A stretch of DNA of 24,004 nucleotides from JBGSBR01 sp041730495 (GTDB taxonomy: Bacteria > Patescibacteriota > Microgenomatia > UBA1406 > GWC2-37-13): contig JBGSBR010000017.1 of the NCBI GenBank assembly GCA_041730495.1, positions 1-24,004 of the forward strand, written 5' to 3'. Positions 6,870-14,473 of this stretch are shown in pieces (within the stretch, counting starts at the first letter, position 1; each line of letters starts with the position of its first letter). A model generated the notes under the pieces. It did not search any database. It worked only from the letters and a program-made list of their open reading frames with translations, and was not told where the DNA came from. A program made the translations under genes and the position numbers.

Positions 6870-7679
6870 TTACGATTCTAGCTGCTTTTTTAGCTTCTTG
6901 TAGAGATTGTGAATTTCACTGAAGTTATCTTTTGAAGGTTTGTCTTTGTATCGCTTACCACCCATTTCATACTCAAACAACTTTTTATCAAGTCCACCGT
7001 TCGTCAAAGTATAAAATACTGCGACAGAATACTTATAAAGAGTCTGTGCTAATCCATCTTTTTTGAGTCGACGCATACTAAACTGAAAAGTCACATCTTT
7101 CATAAACTTCGCACTAACACCATACTCTTTGGCTCTTTGGATAATCTCTTGATCTTCAGCTACAAATAGTGTTTCATTAAAACCTTGCAAGTGTTTGAAA
7201 AAATTTGTTTCGATTACAAAGGTTCCGGCACTTGCAAATGGCTTACCCATAGATTGAGATAACTCGACACCATAGTTGATTACTTTCAGATAGATCTCAT
7301 CTTGATAATCATCAGTATCAGGAAGTGCAGTCGGAATATAAATCAGATACCGTGAATCATTAATCTCTTTCACCAATTTCTCCAAACTGTTTTTTTGCAA
7401 TCGAGAATCTGCATCGATAAAAAAAAGATACTTTCCTTGAGCAATAGCAGCACCATGATTACGCTGATAAGAGACGTTGCATTTATCAACTACAGAGAAT
7501 TCTCCAGCTAATTTCTGAAAATAAGGCATCGACTTATCTTGGGTTTTATCATCTGAGTTACCATCAATTACGAGCACCTCAAAATCAGTATATGACTGTT
7601 GCGTTAGATCACTAAGTAGATTGGGAAGATACTCTTCCTCATTGAGAGTCGGAATTATGAGTGATAGAAAAGGCGACAT
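6870..7679 (-). CDS. Family 2 glycosyltransferase
   Basis: The 269-residue protein has a GT-A fold of the GT2 type: LSLIIPTLNEEEYL (5-18), the nucleotide-sugar motif VIDGNSDDKT (37-46), a DxD metal site IDADS (88-92) and an acidic AEDQE motif (about 174-178) expected near the catalytic base. No membrane segment is evident, so it is probably a cytosolic or membrane-peripheral enzyme. Donor and acceptor are unknown; lipid or surface glycan assembly would fit the divergent ABC-2 exporter and nearby glmS. Two ATGs are adjacent (7682 and 7679). I prefer 7679 because the minus-strand TATAAT then lies 6 nt away, as for the divergent ABC gene. It ends facing glmS, with the palindromic element between them. 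Confidence 0.9.
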   Translation of the reverse strand: MSPFLSLIIPTLNEEEYLPNLLSDLTQQSYTDFEVLVIDGNSDDKTQDKSMPYFQKLAGEFSVVDKCNVSYQRNHGAAIAQGKYLFFIDADSRLQKNSLEKLVKEINDSRYLIYIPTALPDTDDYQDEIYLKVINYGVELSQSMGKPFASAGTFVIETNFFKHLQGFNETLFVAEDQEIIQRAKEYGVSAKFMKDVTFQFSMRRLKKDGLAQTLYKYSVAVFYTLTNGGLDKKLFEYEMGGKRYKDKPSKDNFSEIHNLYKKLKKQLES

Positions 7680-7685
7680 CATACT

Positions 7686-7691
7686 ATTATA
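7686..7691 (-). promoter_or_regulatory. -10 box of the glycosyltransferase gene
   Basis: TATAAT on the minus strand lies 6 nt before the ATG at 7679 (3 nt before the one at 7682). It is back to back with the -10 box of the ABC ATPase gene, 15 nt away. Confidence 0.6.
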
Positions 7692-7706
7692 GCAATCATT
7701 TGTATG

Positions 7707-7712
7707 TATAAT
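7707..7712 (+). promoter_or_regulatory. -10 box of the ABC exporter operon
   Basis: A perfect TATAAT lies 6 nt before the ATG at 7719. A start further upstream in the same frame would fall inside or before the promoter, so 7719 is preferred. Confidence 0.65.
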
Positions 7713-7718
7713 ATCTTC

Positions 7719-8660
7719 ATGTCGATCCTTTCTGTGAAAAGTCTATTAAAGCGTTTCAAAGATTTTACCGCCGTCAATAATGTCTCATTTGAGCTTGGTG
7801 AAGCTGAAATTCTCGGTTTCTTGGGCTCAAACGGTGCCGGTAAAACCACCACAATCCAGATGTTAATGGGAATACTGACTCCTACATCAGGTAGTGTTTC
7901 TTATTTTGGCAAAAACTTAGTAACTCATCGTGAAGAAATACTTGAAAAAGTAAACTTTTCCTCAACATATACCAACTTACCATGGTCATTGACAGTGCAA
8001 GATAATCTAACCTTTATTTCATATCTCTATGATATTAAAAACCGGAAACAACAAGTAGAAAAAGTTGTTTCGTTATTTAAACTAGGAAAATTATTGAACA
8101 TGCCTGTGACTGAGCTTTCTGCCGGGCAGACAACCAGAGTAAATCTTGCTAAAGCATTTATCAATGAACCAAAAGTTTTGTTACTAGATGAACCAACTGC
8201 ATCCCTCGATCCTGAAGTAGCCCAGTATGTCAGAGATTTTATCCTTGAAGAACGACGCAAAAATAAGTTATCAATCCTTTTCACTTCGCATAATATGCAA
8301 GAGGTGGAGGATGTCTGTGATCGAGTCTTATTTATCAATAATGGCACCATTATCGCTGATGATACACCGATCAACCTAGCCCGTAAGATAGAGTTTAGTC
8401 ATATTCAGCTTTATCTAGATGATACAAATATGAAGCATCTGCTCAAGTTTGTCACTGATAAAAATTATCAATATAAACAAGATAAACATAGAGTCACCAT
8501 TACCATCAAAGAAAAAGAGATTCCCCTTTTCTTGGGTCGACTGATCTCACGTAAGATCCATTTTGAAGAAATAAGTATCGAAAAACCAAATCTTGAAGAT
8601 TACTTTTTACAAGTTGCCAGTGATGGTGCCAAAGAAGCATCATTTGAAACAGTCATATGA
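7719..8660 (+). CDS. ABC-2 type exporter, ATP-binding subunit
   Basis: The 313-residue ATPase has Walker A GSNGAGKT (36-43), a signature LSAGQ (133-137, usual LSGGQ), Walker B LLLDEP (154-159), a D-loop ASLD (161-164) and the switch His191. A C-terminal region of about 100 residues follows, of the type seen in drug, polysaccharide and NodI-like ABC-2 ATPases. It powers the permease encoded next: the TGA stop overlaps the permease ATG (ATGA), so the two are translationally coupled. The cargo cannot be named from sequence; the divergent glycosyltransferase makes a glycan or glycolipid one possibility. Start chosen from the -10 box 6 nt upstream. Confidence 0.93.
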   Translation: MSILSVKSLLKRFKDFTAVNNVSFELGEAEILGFLGSNGAGKTTTIQMLMGILTPTSGSVSYFGKNLVTHREEILEKVNFSSTYTNLPWSLTVQDNLTFISYLYDIKNRKQQVEKVVSLFKLGKLLNMPVTELSAGQTTRVNLAKAFINEPKVLLLDEPTASLDPEVAQYVRDFILEERRKNKLSILFTSHNMQEVEDVCDRVLFINNGTIIADDTPINLARKIEFSHIQLYLDDTNMKHLLKFVTDKNYQYKQDKHRVTITIKEKEIPLFLGRLISRKIHFEEISIEKPNLEDYFLQVASDGAKEASFETVI

Positions 8661-9442
8661 AACTTCACCGCATTTACGCCATAGTACTTAGATTCATGTT
8701 TCTCTTCCGCAGAAGCTATGATCGTATGAGCGATGTGTTTTACTGGCCATTTATCGATATCCTTATCTGGGGACTGACCAGTGCATACTTCCAATCATTA
8801 TCTGCCGACAGTGAACGAATCATGAGTGTCCTACTCGGTGGACTTATCTTATGGTTTGTCGTTTGGAGAGCTCAATATGAGATCTCTGTAAACTTACTTG
8901 AAGATCTTTGGAATAAAAACTTAGTGAATATCTTTGTCGCACCCACGAAATTCTCAGAGTGGATTGTAGCATTCTTTCTCATCGGTTTATTGAAGATTGT
9001 GATTAGTGTATCGTTTGCAGCAGCCTTATCGTTTGCTCTCTATCGAGTGAATTTCTTTGAGTATGGATGGTATTTACTGCCAGCAATCCCGATCCTCACG
9101 ATGACAGGTTGGGCCATTGGGGTGACTGTTTCATCTATCATCTTGCGCTATGGTACGAAGGTCCAAACACTTGCATGGACACTGACATATATCGTCAGTC
9201 CATTTGCAGCTATTTACTATCCACTGGGATCACTTCCACCAGTAGCACAAAATATTGCGAAGTTTATCCCACTGAGTTATGTCTTTGAAAACGCACGCAA
9301 CTTACTCACAAAAGGAACAATTAATCCCAATGATTTACTGATCGCCTTTGGACTCAGTTTCTTATATCTGTGTCTCGGACTACTCTTTTTGCGCAATAGC
9401 TTTGACAAAGTCTTAGATAAAGGACTTGTGAAGGTGTATTAA
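8657..9442 (+). CDS. ABC-2 type exporter, permease subunit
   Basis: The 261-residue protein has about six membrane segments (roughly 26-46, 55-72, 94-118, 133-160, 168-190 and 232-252) in the ABC-2 permease arrangement. A hydrophilic amphipathic stretch lies between the second and third, and the loop before the last segment reads PLSYVFENARNLL, which resembles the ABC-2 family signature. It starts inside the stop codon of the ATPase gene and has no Shine-Dalgarno sequence, so coupled translation is likely. It should form the membrane channel for the substrate energised by its partner. The stop at 9440-9442 meets the far end of the secA downstream tail on the other strand. Confidence 0.9.
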   Translation: MKLHRIYAIVLRFMFLFRRSYDRMSDVFYWPFIDILIWGLTSAYFQSLSADSERIMSVLLGGLILWFVVWRAQYEISVNLLEDLWNKNLVNIFVAPTKFSEWIVAFFLIGLLKIVISVSFAAALSFALYRVNFFEYGWYLLPAIPILTMTGWAIGVTVSSIILRYGTKVQTLAWTLTYIVSPFAAIYYPLGSLPPVAQNIAKFIPLSYVFENARNLLTKGTINPNDLLIAFGLSFLYLCLGLLFLRNSFDKVLDKGLVKVY

Positions 9443-9519
9443 TCCGGATAATGACACTTCTTATATTTCTTACCACTTCCACATCCTCCTTCGCTGAAGC
9501 TTCGGAAGGACAAGCCAAC
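9439..9519 (-). pseudogene. In-frame SEC-C-like tail beyond the secA stop codon
   Basis: Reading the minus strand past the secA TAG in the same frame gives 26 more codons to a TAA at 9439-9441. The last 15 residues are GCGSGKKYKKCHYPD, a near copy of the SecA C-terminal motif CGSGKKWKKCHFP. The first Cys of the C-x-C pair is replaced by Gly. The two copies differ at many third codon positions. The codons between (9484-9519) contain an inverted repeat, CCTTC...GAAGG around a GAAGCTTC palindrome. It may be a remnant, a duplication carried by a repeat, or a readthrough extension. Confidence 0.6.
9488..9509. repeat. Small inverted repeat behind secA
   Basis: CCTTC (9488-9492) pairs with GAAGG (9505-9509) around the palindrome GAAGCTTC (9496-9503). 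It lies between the functional and the second SEC-C-like motif and could act as a hairpin between the convergent permease and secA genes. I recall similar sequences being dispersed in CPR genomes, but cannot check that here. Confidence 0.5.
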
Positions 9520-12264
9520 CTACGGCATATTAGGAAAGTGACATTTCTTCCATTTTTTGCCAGATCCACAAGGACAAAGGTCGTTTCTACCCAGTTTCTT
9601 TTTGGCTTCAGCTGATGGCTCAGAAACTGAAGGTGATGAAGCTTTCTTTTCAGCTTTCACAGGCTTCACAGCTTTGGGCTGTACTTGTTCAGCTAAACTT
9701 TTCTTTGGTGTTTCGTTGTAATTATAGTGTGCATGATTGTGGCCTTCATGCTCATCTCCATGAGGATTCATCGTGATCTCGACATACATCATACGACGGA
9801 TAGCTTCATAACGAATTGAGTCTAGAAGCTTTTCAAAAAGTTTAAAGGCTTCGTTTTTGTACTCAACGAGTGGATCCATCTGAGCATAGCCACGCAGATT
9901 GATACCTTCACGTAAATCTTCGATTGCGGTCAGATGCTGTGTCCAGTACTGATCAATGCTTGAAAGGAACATGGAACGTATTACTTGATTCCAGATTTCT
10001 GGACCAACAGTTTTTTTCTTTTCTTCTAACTGTTTCGCAACATTTTCTTCGATATATTTCGTGAAACTTTCTTGATCTCGACCTTCGATCAATGATTTTA
10101 ATTTTTTAGGATCAAGATTAAAGAGTGTTGCAACATCAACTGAGAACTGATCTTGCATCTCAGGATCTGACTCTTGCAATGCAAAGAAACTGGCTCCCAT
10201 GGAAGCAATCTGTTCATCAATAGTTTGTTGAACAGTGGTATTAAATGCATCGATATCTTGCTCGACCCCAAATAGAATACTGTGGCGCATCTTGTATAAG
10301 ATCTCACGCTGTTTATTGAGGACATCATCATACTCGACCACGTGTTTGCGACTATCGAAGTGGAATCCTTCGACTTTGATCTGTGCTTGCTCGATTGCTC
10401 GAGAAACCATAGAGTGACTGAGAGGCTGATCTTCAGGGAACTTCAGCATCGTCATCATACTTGAGATCTGTTCTCCACCGAAGATACGCATCACATCATC
10501 TTCAAGCGAGACATAAAACCGTGTTTCACCTGCATCACATTGACGACCTGCACGACCTCGGAGCTGATTATCGATACGACGTGACTCGTGTCGCTCAGTA
10601 CCGATGACGTAGAGTCCACCAAGTTCGGTTACGATCTCATGTTCTTTCTGCCACTCTGCTTGTGCTTTTTTACGCTGTGCGTCAGTCTTGATATTCTCAG
10701 TTTTGAGATCTCCACCCAGGATGATATCGACACCGCGACCAGCCATATTGGTAGCTACAGTGATTGCGTTCTTTTTACCAGCTTGCGCGATGATAGATGC
10801 TTCGCGTTCATGATTTTTAGCATTGAGTAGCTCGTGTGGAATCCCTCTTTTTTTAAGCAGGTGAGATAAATGTTCATTTTTATCAATTGCAGTGGTACCT
10901 ACGAGTACTGGTCGACCTTTTTTGTATTGCTCAGCGATATCTTCGACGACTGCATTGAATTTCGCTGCTTCTGTTTTATAGATCATATCTGGATGATCGA
11001 TACGGACCATATCACGATGTGTCGGCATCACCAGGACTTCTGTTTTATAAATCTTGCTGAACTCTTCGGCTTCTGTCGCAGCAGTACCTGTCATACCAGC
11101 AAGCTTTTCATACATACGGAAATAGTTCTGTAGTGAGACAGTGGCTAGTGTGCGAGATTCACGTTGGATAGCTACATTTTCTTTGGCTTCGATAGCTTGA
11201 TGCAGACCTTCTGAGAAACGTCGACCTTCAAGTAGTCGGCCAGTGAACTCATCAACGATTACGACCTCACTGCCACGGACAATATATTCTTTATCTTTTT
11301 TGAATAGGACTTCTGCTTTCAAAGCGGCTTCAATATGGAAGACCATCTCGAAATCTTTTTCATAGATATTTTCGATGCCAAGCATCTTTTCGATCTTCTC
11401 AATCCCTGGCTCTGTAAGATGTGCAGTGCGTAGTTTTTCATCGATAATGTAATCGGTTTCAGGACTTAGCTGTTTGACGATCTTAGCGTATTCGAAGTAT
11501 TTCGAAGTATCTTGCTCATAAGGAGCAGAGATGATATGTGGTGTACGAGCTTCATCGATAAGTACTGAATCTGCTTCGTCTACAATCGCGAAAGTGAAAC
11601 CTCGTTGTACTACACCACTAAGCTGTTGTGCCATATTGTCTCGCAGGTAATCAAATCCGAACTCAGAGTTAATACCATAGGTAATATCTGCTGCATAAGC
11701 TTCTTTACGAGTCACTGTACGCAGATGTATCAGTCTTGGATCATGAGCATCTGCATCGGTAAACTCTGGATCATACAAAAGCGATGCACCTGAGATCATA
11801 GCCGAAGTCGTCATACCTAAGAAATGGAAAATCGATCCCATCCAACCTGCATCACGACGAGCTAAGTAATCATTTACAGTCACTAAATGTGCTCCTTTGC
11901 CTGCAAGTGCGTTTAAATATAACGCAGTGGTTGCAGTAAGGGTTTTTCCTTCACCAGTTTTTTGTTCGACGACTTTACCTTCATGCAAGGCTACACCTGC
12001 CATGAGCTGCACATCATAATGTCGCATGTTATTGACTCTTCTACCAGCTTCACGCACAAGTGCAAAACTCCATGGCAAAACCTCATCTAGTTTTTTCTCG
12101 CCAGAGCGTATAGATTCTTGTAATGATTTAGTTTCTGCGGGAAAATCTGCATCTTTAAGAGCTTTTGCTTTATCATCAAGGAGGTTTATTTGATCGACTA
12201 TTTTCTGCAGCCGAGTAATCTCTCTTTCATTGTAATTTACGAAGCGTTTAAAAAAAGAAAGCAT
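9520..12264 (-). CDS. secA: Preprotein translocase ATPase SecA
   Basis: The 914-residue motor drives secretory proteins through SecYEG. Visible are Walker A TGEGKT (103-108), the DEAD-like IVDEADSVLIDEARTP, the second ATPase half with TNMAGRGVDIILGGD and the arginine-finger region QLRGRAGRQCD, then the helical scaffold and wing. A Lys/Ala/Pro/Ser-rich linker leads to the C-terminal zinc-binding SEC-C motif with Cys897, Cys899, Cys908 and His909, used in the family to bind SecB or ribosomes. The length is normal. The TAG stop is followed in frame by a second, defective SEC-C-like stretch. A weak -10 candidate, TAAGAT, lies 7 nt before the ATG on the minus strand. It would export the signal-peptide proteins in this window, including the giant surface protein. 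Confidence 0.97.
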   Translation of the reverse strand: MLSFFKRFVNYNEREITRLQKIVDQINLLDDKAKALKDADFPAETKSLQESIRSGEKKLDEVLPWSFALVREAGRRVNNMRHYDVQLMAGVALHEGKVVEQKTGEGKTLTATTALYLNALAGKGAHLVTVNDYLARRDAGWMGSIFHFLGMTTSAMISGASLLYDPEFTDADAHDPRLIHLRTVTRKEAYAADITYGINSEFGFDYLRDNMAQQLSGVVQRGFTFAIVDEADSVLIDEARTPHIISAPYEQDTSKYFEYAKIVKQLSPETDYIIDEKLRTAHLTEPGIEKIEKMLGIENIYEKDFEMVFHIEAALKAEVLFKKDKEYIVRGSEVVIVDEFTGRLLEGRRFSEGLHQAIEAKENVAIQRESRTLATVSLQNYFRMYEKLAGMTGTAATEAEEFSKIYKTEVLVMPTHRDMVRIDHPDMIYKTEAAKFNAVVEDIAEQYKKGRPVLVGTTAIDKNEHLSHLLKKRGIPHELLNAKNHEREASIIAQAGKKNAITVATNMAGRGVDIILGGDLKTENIKTDAQRKKAQAEWQKEHEIVTELGGLYVIGTERHESRRIDNQLRGRAGRQCDAGETRFYVSLEDDVMRIFGGEQISSMMTMLKFPEDQPLSHSMVSRAIEQAQIKVEGFHFDSRKHVVEYDDVLNKQREILYKMRHSILFGVEQDIDAFNTTVQQTIDEQIASMGASFFALQESDPEMQDQFSVDVATLFNLDPKKLKSLIEGRDQESFTKYIEENVAKQLEEKKKTVGPEIWNQVIRSMFLSSIDQYWTQHLTAIEDLREGINLRGYAQMDPLVEYKNEAFKLFEKLLDSIRYEAIRRMMYVEITMNPHGDEHEGHNHAHYNYNETPKKSLAEQVQPKAVKPVKAEKKASSPSVSEPSAEAKKKLGRNDLCPCGSGKKWKKCHFPNMP

Positions 12265-12343
12265 AAAATAAATCTTAAATTCTAATCAACCATATTATTC
12301 TAGCACTTAGAATAAAGGTTTGCTATGGCAACTGAAGAAATAA

Positions 12344-13048
12344 TTACTGTAAGAAGTATTCGTTCGGAATAATCAGTATTTTCTCAACGTCATAGCGGGT
12401 TTGTGCATCGTTAGCATTATCCTTTTTCACGATGACATGCACACTGTCACCTTCTTTAAATTTAGAAAATCCAACTTTTTCTGTCTCAAGTGTTTCAATA
12501 TTTAATATGAGTTGTTGGCTACGTGTTTGGAGGTCTAAAGTATATTGATTTTTTTCTAGTGTCACTATCGTGACAGTGTAATCATCAGCATTGACTTGCG
12601 TAATCTTACCCGTAAGTGTCAGATAGCGTTGATCTCGATATACTTGATTTGCAGTCACCGTATTATCAATCTGTGGACCGATCACAAAGACATAATCATT
12701 GGCAGCAAGATCCGCTTTTTTGATCTCACGAGCTGCTGTACCTTGGATACTGTAATACTTGGTCAGTGTCTCATCGAGTGAAACAGTATTTGTTTTTTTG
12801 TCTTTTGCGATGGTAAGTGTTTTATCAGAAATCTTCGTAATCATGCCTGAAACCGCTTGTTGTGTTGATCCTTTGAGCTCTGCTACTTTCTCTGCTACTC
12901 GCTCTTTGAGTTTATCTACTTCTTCGTCAATCACAGAAGCAGATGGACTAGCAGTACGAGGAGTAGGTACTCTGGTCTGAGCATCCACAACAGGTGTAAT
13001 ACTAAGTAGCATCATGAAAATGATAAGAATATAAATCTGCTTGTTCAT
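12344..13048 (-). CDS. Secreted protein of unknown function
   Basis: The 234-residue protein starts with a signal peptide (hydrophobic about 4-21, likely cleavage after VDA). A low-complexity Thr/Pro/Ser stretch follows (about 25-39), then a charged helix (about 40-60) and beta-rich repeats. Two segments resemble each other, SGMITKISDKTLTI (about 67-80) and TGKITQVNADDYTVTI (about 146-161), as in small OB-like secreted domains that recur in tandem. I recognise no named family with confidence. Its ATG overlaps the stop of the Ig-like gene (ATGA), so it is the last member of the nnrD run. It is probably extracytoplasmic, perhaps working with the Ig-like neighbour. Confidence 0.8.
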   Translation of the reverse strand: MNKQIYILIIFMMLLSITPVVDAQTRVPTPRTASPSASVIDEEVDKLKERVAEKVAELKGSTQQAVSGMITKISDKTLTIAKDKKTNTVSLDETLTKYYSIQGTAAREIKKADLAANDYVFVIGPQIDNTVTANQVYRDQRYLTLTGKITQVNADDYTVTIVTLEKNQYTLDLQTRSQQLILNIETLETEKVGFSKFKEGDSVHVIVKKDNANDAQTRYDVEKILIIPNEYFLQ

Positions 13049-13470
13049 TCTTCGATGTAATAAACTTGCAATGTTTGTTCTTGAGGTGTGCTATTGGCGC
13101 CATATGCACTGATACTGATGGTATTTTCACCAAGTGCTAGTGACATCGTAACTGAGAAATCAGCTGTTTTACTTTTGACTACCTGTGTAGCAACTGGTGA
13201 CTGTACGACGATTAGACTATTTGCTTGTGCTTTACCTTTGATGACGATTTCATCGACATTTACCACCTGAGATTGCACAGGTTGGACTATAGTGAGAGGT
13301 GATGTTTCGTTTGAAGTACTTTTTTGGACTACTTGTTTTGCTTGTGAATCTGGGGCAACTGGAATCACTTTAGTTTGCTCAGCTTTATTGGATTGAAAAA
13401 GCATGACAATACCGACTACTGCTCCAAGCAATATACCAAACCCTATAGCAAATATTGTTTCTTTATTCAT
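13045..13470 (-). CDS. Membrane-anchored protein with an Ig-like domain
   Basis: The 141-residue protein has one N-terminal membrane segment (about 6-26) acting as an uncleaved anchor, a spacer rich in Gln, Val and Ser (about 27-72), and one beta-sandwich domain (about 73-139). The latter has the pattern of bacterial Ig-like folds: IVIKGKA, a central FSVTMSLALGENTISISA and a final LQVYYI. The start overlaps the end of nnrD by 8 nt and its TGA overlaps the next gene. Unusually for this window it has a clear Shine-Dalgarno sequence, AGGAG, 5 nt before the ATG. Its partner is unknown; extracytoplasmic display is inferred. Confidence 0.8.
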   Translation of the reverse strand: MNKETIFAIGFGILLGAVVGIVMLFQSNKAEQTKVIPVAPDSQAKQVVQKSTSNETSPLTIVQPVQSQVVNVDEIVIKGKAQANSLIVVQSPVATQVVKSKTADFSVTMSLALGENTISISAYGANSTPQEQTLQVYYIEE

Positions 13471-14395
13471 TAGTACTCCTATTATAGTGAAGTTTTGTAA
13501 AAATTTCAGGTATTGCGTCGATCAGATCTGACATATTATACCAATAGCCTTTGCGTTCTTCCAAGACGTCAGCAGTATGTTTTTCGACATATGATGCGAC
13601 TATAGCTGCAGTCAAAGGGTCATTTTGTGTGTACAAAGAGACTGTTAATCCTGCAAGGATATCACCCGATCCTCCTTTGGTCAATCCTTGATTACCCCCT
13701 TCGATACGATACACATCTAGGCCATCTGAGACGATATCTACAATAGCTTTCAGTAAGATCACACAGTTATATTTCTTCGCCATTTGCATGACAGTTTGTT
13801 CTTTTTCTTCGATGGACATCTCAGATACATTGATCTTAAATAGTCGTTCAAACTCAAGTTGATGTGGTGTGACAATAGCTTTTTGTTTCAATCCGAGTAG
13901 CCACTCTGGATTCATCATCTGAAGTGCACCAGCATCCAGCACATAGCGCTTATCAGGATATGTTTTCAGTAAATACTCAGTTAAACGATATGTGATCTCG
14001 GCTTCATGAGGAAGTTGTACGATCTCAGCTAACTGCAGTAATTTTTCATTGGTAATGTGTGACAGCTCATCACGAACCATACCTGGTCCAATCAAAATTG
14101 CATCATCTTCCTGCATGTAATCATCAATATGCTCTCGGGGTATAACAATACCATTGCGAAATACCGATTTAAGCTGTTGCATAATCTCATTATTTTCATG
14201 AGTAGAAGCATAGTGAACCATATCATTGAAGTGTGTTGCAATCTCCGCCGCCCAGAGTGATGCTGCATGGAAAAGCTGTGAACCACCAATGATGAGAACT
14301 TTGCCATTCTGGCCTTTATGAGAGTCTTGTGTAGGAATATGGATCTTCTCCATAAACTTACTAATCGACTGTGTATCTGAAGTTTTTATGACCAT
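13463..14395 (-). CDS. nnrD: ADP/ATP-dependent NAD(P)H-hydrate dehydratase
   Basis: The 310-residue protein belongs to the YjeF C-terminal (ribokinase-like) family that repairs hydrated NADH and NADPH using a nucleotide. Key features are the N-terminal HKGQNGKVLIIGGS (26-39), GPGM (103-106), LDAGAL (153-158), TPHQLEFERL (176-185) and the catalytic GGSGD (241-245) with Asp245 after GNQGLTK. It lacks the NnrE epimerase half found in fused forms, and its length fits the stand-alone dehydratase with a short N-terminal extension. The minus-strand TATAAT is 8 nt before the ATG. It heads an overlapping run with two extracytoplasmic proteins that have no obvious link to its function. Confidence 0.92.
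   Translation of the reverse strand: MVIKTSDTQSISKFMEKIHIPTQDSHKGQNGKVLIIGGSQLFHAASLWAAEIATHFNDMVHYASTHENNEIMQQLKSVFRNGIVIPREHIDDYMQEDDAILIGPGMVRDELSHITNEKLLQLAEIVQLPHEAEITYRLTEYLLKTYPDKRYVLDAGALQMMNPEWLLGLKQKAIVTPHQLEFERLFKINVSEMSIEEKEQTVMQMAKKYNCVILLKAIVDIVSDGLDVYRIEGGNQGLTKGGSGDILAGLTVSLYTQNDPLTAAIVASYVEKHTADVLEERKGYWYNMSDLIDAIPEIFTKLHYNRSTNE
13476..13486 (-). promoter_or_regulatory. Shine-Dalgarno and overlapping -10-like box of the Ig-like gene
   Basis: On the minus strand TATAAT (13486-13481) runs directly into AGGAG (13480-13476), and the ATG follows after 5 nt. An mRNA starting from this TATAAT would begin after the AGGAG, so the Shine-Dalgarno can serve only transcripts that come through nnrD. 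This is the one clear Shine-Dalgarno in the window. Confidence 0.6.
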
Positions 14396-14403
14396 GGTCT
14401 TTT

Positions 14404-14409
14404 ATTATA
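14404..14409 (-). promoter_or_regulatory. -10 box of nnrD
   Basis: A perfect TATAAT on the minus strand lies 8 nt before the ATG at 14395, leaving no room for a Shine-Dalgarno leader. Confidence 0.65.
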
Positions 14410-14455
14410 ACTGAAAAATGCCTAAAATCAGCCGCTTCCTAAGCAGTGTTTCGAG

Positions 14456-14464
14456 TGCTATAAT
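14456..14464 (+). promoter_or_regulatory. Extended -10 box of alaS
   Basis: TGC followed by TATAAT (14459-14464) forms an extended -10 element 9 nt before the ATG at 14474. This promoter diverges from that of nnrD. Confidence 0.65.
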
Positions 14465-14473
14465 AGCCATACT

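Noticed and set aside
9354..9569. Minus-strand open frame overlapping the end of secA and the permease
   Set aside because: It crosses two well-supported genes in another frame, and its composition comes from the inverted repeat and SEC-C codons.
8658..13047. UGA recoded to glycine as in some CPR lineages
   Set aside because: TGA ends the ABC ATPase and the Ig-like gene at natural, overlapping gene junctions, so it is a stop here.
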